Part shown: piece after piece, positions 1 to 8,335 of the stretch
Layout: each line of letters starts with the position of its first letter
How positions within the stretch are numbered: position 1 is the first letter of the stretch
NCBI RefSeq assembly: GCF_003065405.1
Contig: NZ_CP026947.1
Span: 1,426,001 to 1,490,000 of the forward strand
Source of the DNA: Corynebacterium yudongzhengii
GTDB taxonomy: Bacteria > Actinomycetota > Actinomycetes > Mycobacteriales > Mycobacteriaceae
Direction of reading: 5' to 3'
Length of the DNA: 64,000 nt
Position numbers and translations under genes: made by a program
Notes under the pieces: model-generated
Told to the model about the DNA's origin: nothing
The model's database searches: none
Seen by the model: the letters and a program-made list of their open reading frames with translations, nothing else

Positions 1-1
1 G

Positions 2-1261
2 GTGGTCACGCTTTTGACCTGGCTGGGTGCGCTCGCCGGCATCGGGGTTACGACCCGCCAGATCGCGGCGACCGACTTCCCCGTCGACATGGCGATCTAC
101 CGCGAAGGCGTGCGCGCCTTCATGTCGGGCGGCGAGATGTACGACGTACCCATGTACGCCGGCGATCTCGCGCTGCCTTTCATCTACCCACCGTTCGGGG
201 CGCTCGTCCTCGTACCGCTGACGGCACCGCCGGGACTTACCGACGTCGCCGCCGCCGGCATCATGATCGGCCTTTCTAACCTCTTGGTCCTGGCCTGCCT
301 GTGGGTGGTGCTCCACGCGATCGCCGGTGAGCTGAAGAAGCCCATCATCCGCATGGTCGCCATGGTGGTATGGCCGGCGATGCTCTTGATCGAGCCGGTG
401 GATCTCAACAACGGTTTCGCGCAGATCAACATCGTGCTCATGGCGCTCGTGGTCTTCGACCTCGTGCCGCGCAAGCCATCGTGGTTGCCGCAGGGCACGT
501 TGATCGGCATCGCGGCGGCGATCAAACTCACGCCTTTAGTCTTCGGGCTGTACTGGCTGGTGCGCCGGGACTGGCGCTCGATCCTCACCGCGGCGATCTC
601 CGCGATCGTGTGCACGCTCCTAGCAGCGATCTGGCGTTTCGACGCCACCGTTCAGTTCTACTTCTCCACCCTCGCCGGCATGGGGACGACCAGCGAGTTT
701 GGCGTGGACACCACCTATCAGTCCAACTCCTCCCTCAAGGGCATGCTCATGCGCTTCGCCCCCGACGGCGAGTGGCTGGATGCCAACGGCACGCTCATCA
801 ACGTGTTGTGGCTTATGCTCGCACTCGTCACCGTCGTGGCCGGCGGCTGGCTGATGTACCAGCTCATCCAGCGTGGGCTCCACGTCGACGCGGTGCTCGT
901 CAACGCCGTGGTGATGCTTCTGATCTCCCCCGTCTCCTGGTCGCACCACTGGGTGTGGCTGGCGCTGATCATCCCGGTCTTCGCCTGGCGATCCACCACC
1001 ATCTTCGGCTACCGAGGTTTCCTCGGCGGCCTGCTCGTGGTCTGGTCGTTGTTGATCTTCACCGTGCCGCCGAAGTGGTGGTTCGGAGACGCCATCGATC
1101 TTTGGGCCCTCGACTTCTTCCAACGCGTGCTGGTCTCTGACTTCGTCTGGCTCGGCGGGCTGCTGCTCGTCGCGGTGGCGCTGGGCATCCGGCGGGTCGA
1201 TCGCCCCGGCAAGGGCGATGAGCGCGAACTACTCGCTGACGGCCGCGTCGCCTCTCGGTAG
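2..1261 (+). CDS. GT87-family (DUF2029) polyprenol-phosphate-sugar membrane glycosyltransferase
   Basis: The 419-residue protein is almost entirely hydrophobic, with roughly nine to eleven membrane segments. An Asp-containing first extracytoplasmic loop (DFPVDMAIYREG, about residues 24-35) and a later SWSHHWVW patch (about residue 310) recall the GT87/PimE/AftC-like mannosyl- and arabinosyltransferases of actinobacterial cell envelopes. Such enzymes use a lipid-linked sugar donor on the outer face of the membrane to extend lipomannan or arabinan. The GTG start lies at the window edge, so a longer N-terminus cannot be excluded. The length fits the family. The sugar and acceptor cannot be read from sequence. 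The gene is followed by a 900-bp repeat-rich gap. Confidence 0.75.
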   Translation: MVTLLTWLGALAGIGVTTRQIAATDFPVDMAIYREGVRAFMSGGEMYDVPMYAGDLALPFIYPPFGALVLVPLTAPPGLTDVAAAGIMIGLSNLLVLACLWVVLHAIAGELKKPIIRMVAMVVWPAMLLIEPVDLNNGFAQINIVLMALVVFDLVPRKPSWLPQGTLIGIAAAIKLTPLVFGLYWLVRRDWRSILTAAISAIVCTLLAAIWRFDATVQFYFSTLAGMGTTSEFGVDTTYQSNSSLKGMLMRFAPDGEWLDANGTLINVLWLMLALVTVVAGGWLMYQLIQRGLHVDAVLVNAVVMLLISPVSWSHHWVWLALIIPVFAWRSTTIFGYRGFLGGLLVVWSLLIFTVPPKWWFGDAIDLWALDFFQRVLVSDFVWLGGLLLVAVALGIRRVDRPGKGDERELLADGRVASR

Positions 1262-1391
1262 GGGTTTCGGTTTGGGGTCTGAGTCGGTTGCGGCGCTGGG
1301 GGCGGATTCGGTTTGACGGCCTGAGCGTTTCTGCAGGTCAGGACGTGGGGACAGGCCGGGCAGTAAGCAGGCTGTGGCCGAAGCTCATGCA

Positions 1392-1496
1392 GCGCTAACG
1401 CTGGTCAAAAGGAGGGGCACCTAAAGGAGTACTGGTTTCGACCTCGCGAGAGCCCTTTCTATGAGGGTGAATTCGACCAGCGCTAACGCGCTATGG
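1392..1496 (+). repeat. Dispersed palindromic repeat, copy A
   Basis: Imperfect palindrome that starts GCGCTAACGCTGGTC and ends GACCAGCGCTAACGCG. It contains CTAAAGGAGTACTGG, a central TTTCGACC and CCCTTTCTATGAGGGTG. The left GGTCGAAA is GGTCAAAA here. The right flank (GCGCTATGGGC...) is also shared with copy C, so this copy belongs to the subtype without the TTAAAC tail. Confidence 0.85.
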
Positions 1497-1621
1497 GCGC
1501 TTGGGCGGCGGCGCGTGCGGGAAGCGTGCGGTGGGCATCTCGCCAGCCCCGTTCGCCTCAGCAGCCTCGCCAGCCCCAGCCGGTCCCGCCGAGGCGGCTC
1601 GAACCGGCAGCCCGTCCGATG

Positions 1622-1763
1622 CAACGCTAACGCTGGTCGAAAGGAGGAACACCTAAAGGAGCGCTAGTTTCGACCTCGCGAGAGCCCTTTCTATGAGGGT
1701 GAATTCGACCAGGCGTCTGGTTAAAGGCGTTAAACAACGTTTAGGTTTCTGTTGTGACGGATG
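1622..1763 (+). repeat. Dispersed palindromic repeat, copy B, with TTAAAC-type tail
   Basis: Same core as copy A (GGTCGAAAGGAGG, CTAAAGGAGCG, TTTCGACC, CCCTTTCTATGAGGGTG, TTCGACCAGG). It is followed by a tail with CTGGTTAAA, CGTTTAGGTTTCTG and TGTGACGGATG. The same tail follows copies D, F and G. About 70 bp of further conserved spacer then leads into copy C. Confidence 0.85.
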
Positions 1764-1832
1764 GGACTAGTGTGTGGATTGGGGTGGCACTTTTGGGAGC
1801 CTGCGGGCTTTCGGCTGGCCTGCGTGTGTGTT

Positions 1833-1938
1833 GCGCTAGCGCTGGTCGAAAGGAAGCACCCCTAAAGGAGTACTGGTTTCGACCGCGTGGAACTCCTTTC
1901 TATGGGGGTGATTTCGACCAGCGATAACGCGCTATGGG
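1833..1938 (+). repeat. Dispersed palindromic repeat, copy C
   Basis: Begins GCGCTAGCGCTGGTCGAAAG and ends TTTCGACCAGCGATAACGC plus GCTATGGG. The two halves pair as one long stem: AAGGAGT with ACTCCTT inside, CACCCC with GGGGGTG further out, and CGCTGGTCGAAA with TTTCGACCAGCG at the base. It is the second member of the B-C pair. Confidence 0.87.
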
Positions 1939-2104
1939 TATTTGACCGGGGTGCGTGCGAGTGGCGTACGTACGGTGCCCCACCAGTCCCGTTCGCCTCG
2001 GCGACCTCGTTTGCCCCACCAGTTTCGCTGGGAGGCTCGCACAGCCTGCCCCAGCCAACACACAGACCCTGCGAACGCACCGCCTCACATCACCCGCCCC
2101 GCCG

Positions 2105-2122
2105 ACTATGCGCTCGCATAGT
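2105..2122. repeat. Perfect 8-bp inverted repeat beside the doxX terminator
   Basis: ACTATGCG, two bases, CGCATAGT. It lies immediately past the U-run of the doxX terminator and may extend the 3' structure. No other role is visible. Confidence 0.45.
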
Positions 2123-2162
2123 AAAAGAGGAGCCCGTCAAACCCGAAGACGGACCCCTCTTA
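2123..2162 (-). terminator. Intrinsic terminator of the doxX gene
   Basis: Read on the minus strand, AAGAGGGGTCCGTC pairs with GACGGGCTCCTCTT around a nine-base loop (two G-U pairs), and a run of four T follows. It starts 18 bases after the DoxX stop codon. Confidence 0.75.
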
Positions 2163-2179
2163 AACAACCGCAAATGCGT

Positions 2180-3082
2180 CTAAGCGAACGGGTTGATACC
2201 CGTGCCGAACCACCACAGCAGCGCGAGTCCGGCGATGGCAACGACGATGAAGATCCAGGAGCTCGCCAGCGGCCGGCGCGCCCAGCTGCGTTCGAAGTCC
2301 AGGGAGTAGTAGCCCGGGCCCGTGAACTGCAGGGCGAGCGAAAGCCCGAACAGGACCACCGACAGCCAGACGGTCTCAGGCCAGGAGAAGACGTCGATAC
2401 CCGCGCCGGAGCCCGCCAGCTCATGCAGGGCGACGAAGCCGGTGACGACCGTCGCGACGGCGGCTGCAACCGGAGTGAGCAGGCCGAAGAGCAGGAAGAC
2501 GCCAGCGGCGAGCTGCATCGTCGGTACGGCGATCGAGAGCACCTCGGCAAGCGGGTAACCGGTGAATTCCTCGCGCAGGCCGGTCATGTTGGTGCTGGTG
2601 CCCAGCGAGAAGAATGTCCCGAGCGATTCCAGGATCAGCCATCCGCCCAGCAGCACGCGGGCGATGAGCAGGCCGAAGTCGATGGTGCCGCGGCGGGAGT
2701 CCTGCTCTTCGGCAACTGGGGCGACGGGTTCGGAGGCATAGTCGGTCTCGCCGAAGTAGCCCTCCTCGTTCACGCCGCTGGCGGCGGGGGCGACGACGGT
2801 GGCGTCGTCGGCAGGCGAGGCGAAGTCCTCGTCGCGGTAGGTCGAGCGGGAGCCGACGGCCGGGGCCTGGCCGGTCTCGCCTGCATCAGCGGCCCTAAAG
2901 GCGGTGGTGGCGTTCGTGTCCCGGGCGCTCGGATCGATCTGCTGGGGAGCGGTGCGGCCCGCACGCTCATAGAGCGAGGGACGGCGGGTCTCCTCCCCCG
3001 TATCGTCGGTCGCGGGTTCGTAGGTGGGCACGTCGAGGTCGTTGTCGTGGGCCCGATCGGGGCGGGGCATCTTGTCGCTCAT
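2180..3082 (-). CDS. DoxX-family membrane protein with long acidic N-terminal region
   Basis: The 300-residue protein has a charged, probably disordered cytoplasmic N-terminal half (residues 1 to about 130, rich in D, E, A, T and R). Four hydrophobic segments follow (starting near GTIDFGLLIARVLLG, then about 185, 220 and 275) and match the DoxX/SURF4-like four-helix fold. DoxX proteins are linked in actinobacteria to membrane redox and thiol homeostasis, but their biochemical role is poorly defined. The long N-terminal extension is common in corynebacterial DoxX proteins. The gene is followed by its own terminator, and the upstream HNH gene runs in the same direction with a 75-bp gap. The family call is firm. 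The function is not. Confidence 0.8.
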   Translation of the reverse strand: MSDKMPRPDRAHDNDLDVPTYEPATDDTGEETRRPSLYERAGRTAPQQIDPSARDTNATTAFRAADAGETGQAPAVGSRSTYRDEDFASPADDATVVAPAASGVNEEGYFGETDYASEPVAPVAEEQDSRRGTIDFGLLIARVLLGGWLILESLGTFFSLGTSTNMTGLREEFTGYPLAEVLSIAVPTMQLAAGVFLLFGLLTPVAAAVATVVTGFVALHELAGSGAGIDVFSWPETVWLSVVLFGLSLALQFTGPGYYSLDFERSWARRPLASSWIFIVVAIAGLALLWWFGTGINPFA

Positions 3083-3157
3083 AGCCTAGAGAATATGTGA
3101 CCCCACCTGGAATAGTTACGAGGTCGGCCGGCGTGCCGGATGCTGGTCGTGAGTCTT

Positions 3158-3871
3158 TCAGCACCTGCCGAGCTCTCGATCGAGCGCTTCCGCCTCGGCC
3201 GCGGTGACCCAGAGCTCGTAGCGGTGCTTGACCTCAATCTGGCGTTGGGCGTAGGTGCAGCGGTAGTTCTTGTTCGGCGGCAGCCAGGTCGCCGCGTCGC
3301 CGGCACCCTTCTGGCGGTTGACTGAGGTGCCCACTGCCTGCAGGTTCAGTGGGTCGTTGGCGAAGTCGCGGCGCTCGGTCTCGTCGAGCTGCTGGGCGCC
3401 TTTGGCCCACGCATCGCCAAGGGCGACGACGTGGTCGATCTCCACGTCCCCGCCGCCGCGGGCGAACTCGATCTCTTCTGCGGTGTAGGGGTCATACAGC
3501 ACGCCTTCTTCAACCAGGCAGCCGAAGGTGCCGTCGCGGATGACGGGATCTTTAAGGTCGCGGCGCAAAATGTCGTTGCGGGTATCGCAGCCGTTGCGCC
3601 CGTATTCGACGCCGACGTCGTCACTCCAGGCCTGGCCGAACTCCTCGCGCTCGTAGCCGGTCATGGGCGCACGTCCCTTGACCTCGAGTTCCGCGAGCAG
3701 CCGGTAGTGCTCACCTGGATCTTCCTCCTCGCCGCCGTCTTCGACCTCGGCGATGGTGGTGGCGGGGATGGGAGTGACGGCGCCGTCGCCAAGCGGGGTT
3801 TCATCGGCAACCAGCGTGCCGACGACAATAACCCCCACCAACGCCACCACGGACCAGAGCGTTCTTTTCAT
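3158..3871 (-). CDS. Exported HNH-family (DUF1524) nuclease
   Basis: The 237-residue protein starts with a short basic end and a hydrophobic stretch (MKRTLWSVVALVGVIVVGT), a likely signal peptide or anchor. The C-terminal half carries the DUF1524/HNH-like core: EIDHVVALGDAW with the metal-activating His, a downstream NDPLNLQAVGTSVNRQKG segment supplying Asn residues, and NYRCTYAQRQIEVKHRY. Actinobacteria commonly encode one or more such secreted nucleases, thought to degrade extracellular DNA. Cys residues (GNGCDTRN, CLVEE, YRC, GRC) could form disulfides outside the cell. It is transcribed away from the glutathionyl-hydroquinone-reductase-like gene. The nuclease family is well supported. The biological target is inferred. 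Confidence 0.83.
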   Translation of the reverse strand: MKRTLWSVVALVGVIVVGTLVADETPLGDGAVTPIPATTIAEVEDGGEEEDPGEHYRLLAELEVKGRAPMTGYEREEFGQAWSDDVGVEYGRNGCDTRNDILRRDLKDPVIRDGTFGCLVEEGVLYDPYTAEEIEFARGGGDVEIDHVVALGDAWAKGAQQLDETERRDFANDPLNLQAVGTSVNRQKGAGDAATWLPPNKNYRCTYAQRQIEVKHRYELWVTAAEAEALDRELGRC

Positions 3872-3957
3872 ATCCTGCTCAGGCTAGCAAGGCGTTGACA
3901 CGGACGAGGCTTCACCCTAGTGTTGTTGACACATCATCATTAGGAGGAGTGCAGATC

Positions 3958-5037
<1,080 letters not shown>

Positions 5038-5142
5038 CGAACGTCACGCCGACGTCTGATGTCTAGGCCGACATCGTTCCTGGTAAGAGGCCTATACCAA
5101 AATTCACTTAATCGAGGTGTTAATTCCATAGGCAGCATAGAT

Positions 5143-5148
5143 TACAAT
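5143..5148 (+). promoter_or_regulatory. Probable -10 element of the marR gene (TACAAT)
   Basis: TACAAT lies nine bases before the ATG at 5157, in an A/T-rich stretch standing out from the GC-rich surroundings. The spacing would give a leaderless or nearly leaderless mRNA, common in corynebacteria. No convincing -35 is visible. Confidence 0.4.
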
Positions 5149-5156
5149 CGCGTGCC

Positions 5157-5680
5157 ATGAATGCAGAACCTCGTTGGCTTAACCCCGAGCAGGCGCAGAC
5201 CTGGCTCGCGCTGTGGTCCGTCTTCGAATGGCTTCCTACCAGGTTGGAAGCGCAGCTGAAGCGGGATAGCGGAATCAATCTGCACGACTACTACGCCCTC
5301 GCGCAGATCTCAATGGCGCCCGAGAAAACCCTGACGATGACTAAGCTCGCCGCCTCCTGCGACATGTCCCCCCCTCGCGGCTCTCGCACATAGTGTCGCG
5401 TTTGGAAAACCGCGGCTGGGTACGCCGGCAGCCCTCCGAGGACGACCGACGCACCAACATCGCCAGCCTCACCGACGAGGGCCGGAAGTTCCTCCAAGAG
5501 GCCGCTCCCGGGCACGTCGAGCGGGTCCTCGAGCTCGTCTTCGACGGCCTTTCGGCGGAAGAGAACCTTCAGCTCGGCACGCTATTAGGAAAGATCCTGT
5601 CCCATCTCGATCCGCCGGCGCTGCCGCGCGTGACCTCGGCGGACGAGCGAGAGGACGAAGACGCAGAAGAAGAAGACTAA
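5157..5680 (+). pseudogene. MarR-family regulator, frameshifted at a C7 tract
   Basis: The first frame encodes the MarR N-terminus up to SCDMSP and then runs into TAG at 5391. The second frame resumes with LSHIVSRLENRGWVRRQPSEDD, the recognition helix and wing typical of MarR proteins, and continues to 5680. The break is at a run of seven C (5368-5374). Five C would give the expected family sequence DMSPSRLSHIVSRLE. If repaired, the protein is about 174 residues with a winged-helix domain and an acidic tail. It converges on the aldo/keto reductase with a 4-bp overlap. Sequencing error, phase variation and real loss are all possible. Confidence 0.8.
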
Positions 5681-6738
5681 CGCAGCCGCGAATTCGTCGC
5701 GCCTGCCCACTGGTTGATGCCGCCGTCGTGGGCGATGTCATCGATGGCTGCCAGCTCGTCGTCGCTGAAGGTGAGGTTATCCAGCGCGGAGAGGTTGGCG
5801 GTGAGCTGGTCGACGGACGAGGCGCCGATGACGGTGGAGGTGACGCGCTCGTCGCGAAGCACCCACGCCAGCGCCATCTGGGCGAGCGTCTGGCCGCGCT
5901 GGGCGGCCAGCTCGTTGAGGCGGCGGGCCATGTCGAGGTTGTCGTCGCTTAAGAAATCCTCGTCCAGCTTTCCCTCGCCAGCGCGGGAGCTAGCCGGCAC
6001 GCCATCGAGGTAACGATCGGTCAGCAGCCCCTGCGCCAGTGGCGAAAACGCGATCACGCCGAGTCCATGGGCGGCGGTTTCCTCGAGCAGTGAACGCCCG
6101 TCTTCGCCCGGGTTTTCAATCCAGCGGTTCAGAATTGAATAGCTCGGCTGGTGCACCAGCAGTGGGACGCCTTCTTCCGCCATGATCCGGGCGGCTTTGG
6201 CCGTCAGTTCCGGGCCATACGAGGAGATGCCGACATACAAGGCCTTGCCGCAGCGCACGATATCGCGCAGGGCGTGCATCGTCTCCTCCAACGGGGTGTC
6301 CGGATCCGGACGGTGGTGGTAGAAGATATCGACATAATCCACACCCAGGCGCTCCAGCGACTGATCCAGCGAGCTCATCAGATACTTGCGCGAGCCGCCA
6401 AAACCATAAGGGCCGTCCCACATGTACCAGCCGGCTTTCGACGACAGCACCATCTCGTCGCGGTGATGGCGGAAATCCTGACGCAGGATGCGCCCGAAAT
6501 TCTCCTCCGCCGACCCGGGCGGCGGGCCGTAGTTGTTCGCGAGATCGAAGTGGGTCACTCCCCTATCGAAGGCGGCGCGGATGATCTCGCGCTGGGTGGA
6601 TACCGGCCGGTCGTCGCCGAAGTTGTGCCACAGACCCAAAGAGATCGGCGGAAGCACGAGACCGCTACGACCACACGGGCGAAACTGGGCGTGGTCGTAG
6701 CGGTCGGAGGCAGGCAGATAAGGCTCGAACATGCTCAT
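5677..6738 (-). CDS. Aldo/keto reductase (YghZ/Gpr-like)
   Basis: The 353-residue protein has the AKR barrel with catalytic D65 and Y70 (HFDLANNYG), K101 (LSSKAGW) and H141/H142 (DIFYHHRPDPDT), and a C-terminal cofactor region with TSTVIGASSVDQL. The N-terminal sequence LPASDRY and the overall pattern match the E. coli YghZ/Gpr group, NADPH-dependent reductases active on L-glyceraldehyde 3-phosphate and methylglyoxal. It therefore probably detoxifies reactive aldehydes in the cytoplasm. It converges on and slightly overlaps the broken marR gene. The exact substrate is uncertain. Confidence 0.87.
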   Translation of the reverse strand: MSMFEPYLPASDRYDHAQFRPCGRSGLVLPPISLGLWHNFGDDRPVSTQREIIRAAFDRGVTHFDLANNYGPPPGSAEENFGRILRQDFRHHRDEMVLSSKAGWYMWDGPYGFGGSRKYLMSSLDQSLERLGVDYVDIFYHHRPDPDTPLEETMHALRDIVRCGKALYVGISSYGPELTAKAARIMAEEGVPLLVHQPSYSILNRWIENPGEDGRSLLEETAAHGLGVIAFSPLAQGLLTDRYLDGVPASSRAGEGKLDEDFLSDDNLDMARRLNELAAQRGQTLAQMALAWVLRDERVTSTVIGASSVDQLTANLSALDNLTFSDDELAAIDDIAHDGGINQWAGATNSRLR

Positions 6739-6789
6739 GCGGCCATTGTGCGTCAGCCGCTGAAGCCTCTGCCACGATTAGATGCGAAA

Positions 6790-8085
6790 CTAGTCGTCCT
6801 GCTTGAGGTCGGGGCGCTGGTCGGCGTCGAAACGCGAGTTACCGCTGGAGTCGAGGTCGTGGGCGACCTCTTCCTGGACGGACGGCCAGAGTTCCTTGCC
6901 GTCGACGAGCGAGCCCTTGGCCAGCTCGCGGACCTCCTGCTCCTGCTGCTTGCTCAGGCCTTCGTCCGGGTCGAGGTCGAGCTCGGCGAGCTGGGCGAGC
7001 TTCTTGCGGCGCGAGATCTCGGAGCTGATGCGCTTGCGGTTGCGCAGCCAGGAGATGCCCAGGGCGATGAGCATCGCGATGCCGATGTAGCCGATGAGCG
7101 GATAGACCCAGCCGATAAGGTCGGTGAAGCCAGCGAAGGAGATGACGAAGCCGATGAGGGTGACCACGATGAAGATGACGCGGAAGCGGCCCTCGTGCCC
7201 GGCGGAGAGGCGACGACCCAGGGCGTAGAACATGCCGATGGCGGTGTTGTAGATCATCGCGTAGAGGATCAGCGAGACGATCACGCCGATGGCCGGGTGC
7301 ATGGAGTCGAAGACGGCGAGCAGCGGGAAGTCGTTGCCGTCGACCTCCGGCAGGTTGAAAAAGAGGATGAACGCCAGGATGGCCAGAAGGGCGGAGAACA
7401 TGAAGCCGCCGAGGAGTCCGCCGACGCCGGCCTCGCGCGGGTTGAAGTAGTTGCCGCCGATCACGAGGATCATGGACAGACCCAGCATGAGCGCCATCGC
7501 GGTGTAGTTGACGGCGGACAGGATCCAGTTGCCCAGCACGCCCTGCGCCTCGTTCTGCTCGAGGGCCAGCGGCTCGAGCACGGAAGTATCGCTCGGCATG
7601 TTCAGGATGGTGATGATGCCGGCGGCGATCACGGCGATGATGATCAGCGGGGTGATCGCGGAGATCACGTTGGTGACCTTATCGACGTCCAGGAAACCAG
7701 ACACGATGACGGCCACGACCATGATGAACGAGCCAAGCCAGGTGGGGGTGTCGAACTGCTGCTCTAGGTTGGAGCCGGCGCCGGCGAGCATCACGAAGCC
7801 GATGCAGAACAGGGTGAGCATCGTCGTGATGTCGAGGAAGCGCGAGACGATCGGGTGGGTGGCGTTACGAAACACCGTCGAGTGCTCGCCCGCTAAATAG
7901 TAGGAGCCAAGCTGGAAGAGCAGGCCGCCGGAGAGCGTCATGACGATGCCGGCGACGATCACACCGATCAGGCCCGAGTAGCCGAAAGCGATGAAGTACT
8001 GAATGACCTCCTGACCGGAGGCGAAGCCCGCACCGACCAAGAGGCCAACAAAGGCGAGGGCAATGGTAAGCGATTTTCTGACCAT
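6790..8085 (-). CDS. YkvI-family integral membrane transporter
   Basis: The 431-residue protein has about ten hydrophobic helices from the N-terminus (SLTIALAFVGLLVGAGFASGQE) to about residue 340, then an acidic, charged cytoplasmic tail of about 85 residues. The GAGFASGQE motif in the first helix is characteristic of YkvI-like proteins, which sit in the amino acid/polyamine/organocation-like transporter group. The substrate is unknown. The start at 8085 is preceded by GAAGGAGAC-like Shine-Dalgarno sequence. A structured leader and inverted repeats upstream (8117-8210) suggest regulated expression. It is likely transcribed alone. Confidence 0.78.
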   Translation of the reverse strand: MVRKSLTIALAFVGLLVGAGFASGQEVIQYFIAFGYSGLIGVIVAGIVMTLSGGLLFQLGSYYLAGEHSTVFRNATHPIVSRFLDITTMLTLFCIGFVMLAGAGSNLEQQFDTPTWLGSFIMVVAVIVSGFLDVDKVTNVISAITPLIIIAVIAAGIITILNMPSDTSVLEPLALEQNEAQGVLGNWILSAVNYTAMALMLGLSMILVIGGNYFNPREAGVGGLLGGFMFSALLAILAFILFFNLPEVDGNDFPLLAVFDSMHPAIGVIVSLILYAMIYNTAIGMFYALGRRLSAGHEGRFRVIFIVVTLIGFVISFAGFTDLIGWVYPLIGYIGIAMLIALGISWLRNRKRISSEISRRKKLAQLAELDLDPDEGLSKQQEQEVRELAKGSLVDGKELWPSVQEEVAHDLDSSGNSRFDADQRPDLKQDD

Positions 8086-8116
8086 TGAAGGAGACCGTCC
8101 TCTGAATCATGGAAGA

Positions 8117-8150
8117 CCGCCCTAGCCACGCCGAAAAACGTGGAGGGCGG
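8117..8150 (-). promoter_or_regulatory. Strong leader hairpin upstream of the YkvI-like gene
   Basis: CCGCCCT plus CCACG pairs with CGTGG plus AGGGCGG (twelve pairs with a 2-base bulge) around an A-rich loop. It lies 32-65 bases before the start codon and has no T-run after it, so it looks like a 5' leader structure rather than a terminator. It may be an attenuator or an RNA switch. Confidence 0.5.
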
Positions 8151-8163
8151 AATCAATAGGTAT

Positions 8164-8210
8164 TTACGGTTGAACTACCGTACCAGGCTAACAGCGTCTA
8201 TCAACCGTAA
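8164..8210. promoter_or_regulatory. Inverted repeats TTACGGTTGA / TCAACCGTAA with an extra half-site
   Basis: TTACGGTTGA at 8164-8173 and its exact reverse complement at 8201-8210 are separated by 27 bp. A third half-site, ACCGTA (8177-8182), can pair with the first arm instead. On the minus strand TTGATA followed 16 bp later by TACGGT resembles a promoter embedded in these arms, so an operator for a dimeric repressor is plausible. Confidence 0.45.
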
Positions 8211-8273
8211 TCACAGCGGTTCCCGGAGTTGCTTTCATCACCCCTGCGTAATTCATACAGCTAATACACAGGA

Positions 8274-8301
8274 AAGGGGCACTGGTTTCCCAGTACCCCT
8301 T
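8274..8301 (-). terminator. Hairpin downstream of gatB
   Basis: AAGGGG-ACTGG pairs with CCAGT-CCCCTT with one mismatch and a four-base loop (GAAA when read from the minus strand), about 35 bases after the gatB stop. The following T-run is weak, so it is a probable rather than certain terminator. Confidence 0.55.
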
Positions 8302-8335
8302 AATGATGGCTCCCATGTGTGGGCTGAAAGTGAAG

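Larger units (their letters stand above)
1262..2179. other. Long convergent intergenic region filled with palindromic repeats
   Basis: No convincing gene is present in this 0.9-kb gap between the convergent glycosyltransferase and DoxX genes. It holds three copies of the window's dispersed palindrome, the doxX terminator, and two stretches (about 1497-1610 and 1939-2060) that resemble each other. Short open frames here are produced by the repeats and lack ribosome-binding sites. Confidence 0.8.

Noticed and set aside
1392..1763. tRNA genes suggested by GGTTTCGACC-like T-loop sequences
   Set aside because: No cloverleaf, anticodon arm or CCA-side acceptor pairing can be built around these hits.
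1955..3100. A 381-residue plus-strand frame over the palindrome region and DoxX
   Set aside because: It reads through repeat copy flanks and antisense to DoxX; no start signal or family.
6151..7767. A 538-residue plus-strand frame across the aldo/keto reductase and transporter genes
   Set aside because: It crosses two well-supported genes on the other strand and shows only low-complexity H, D, E, R-rich sequence typical of shadow frames.
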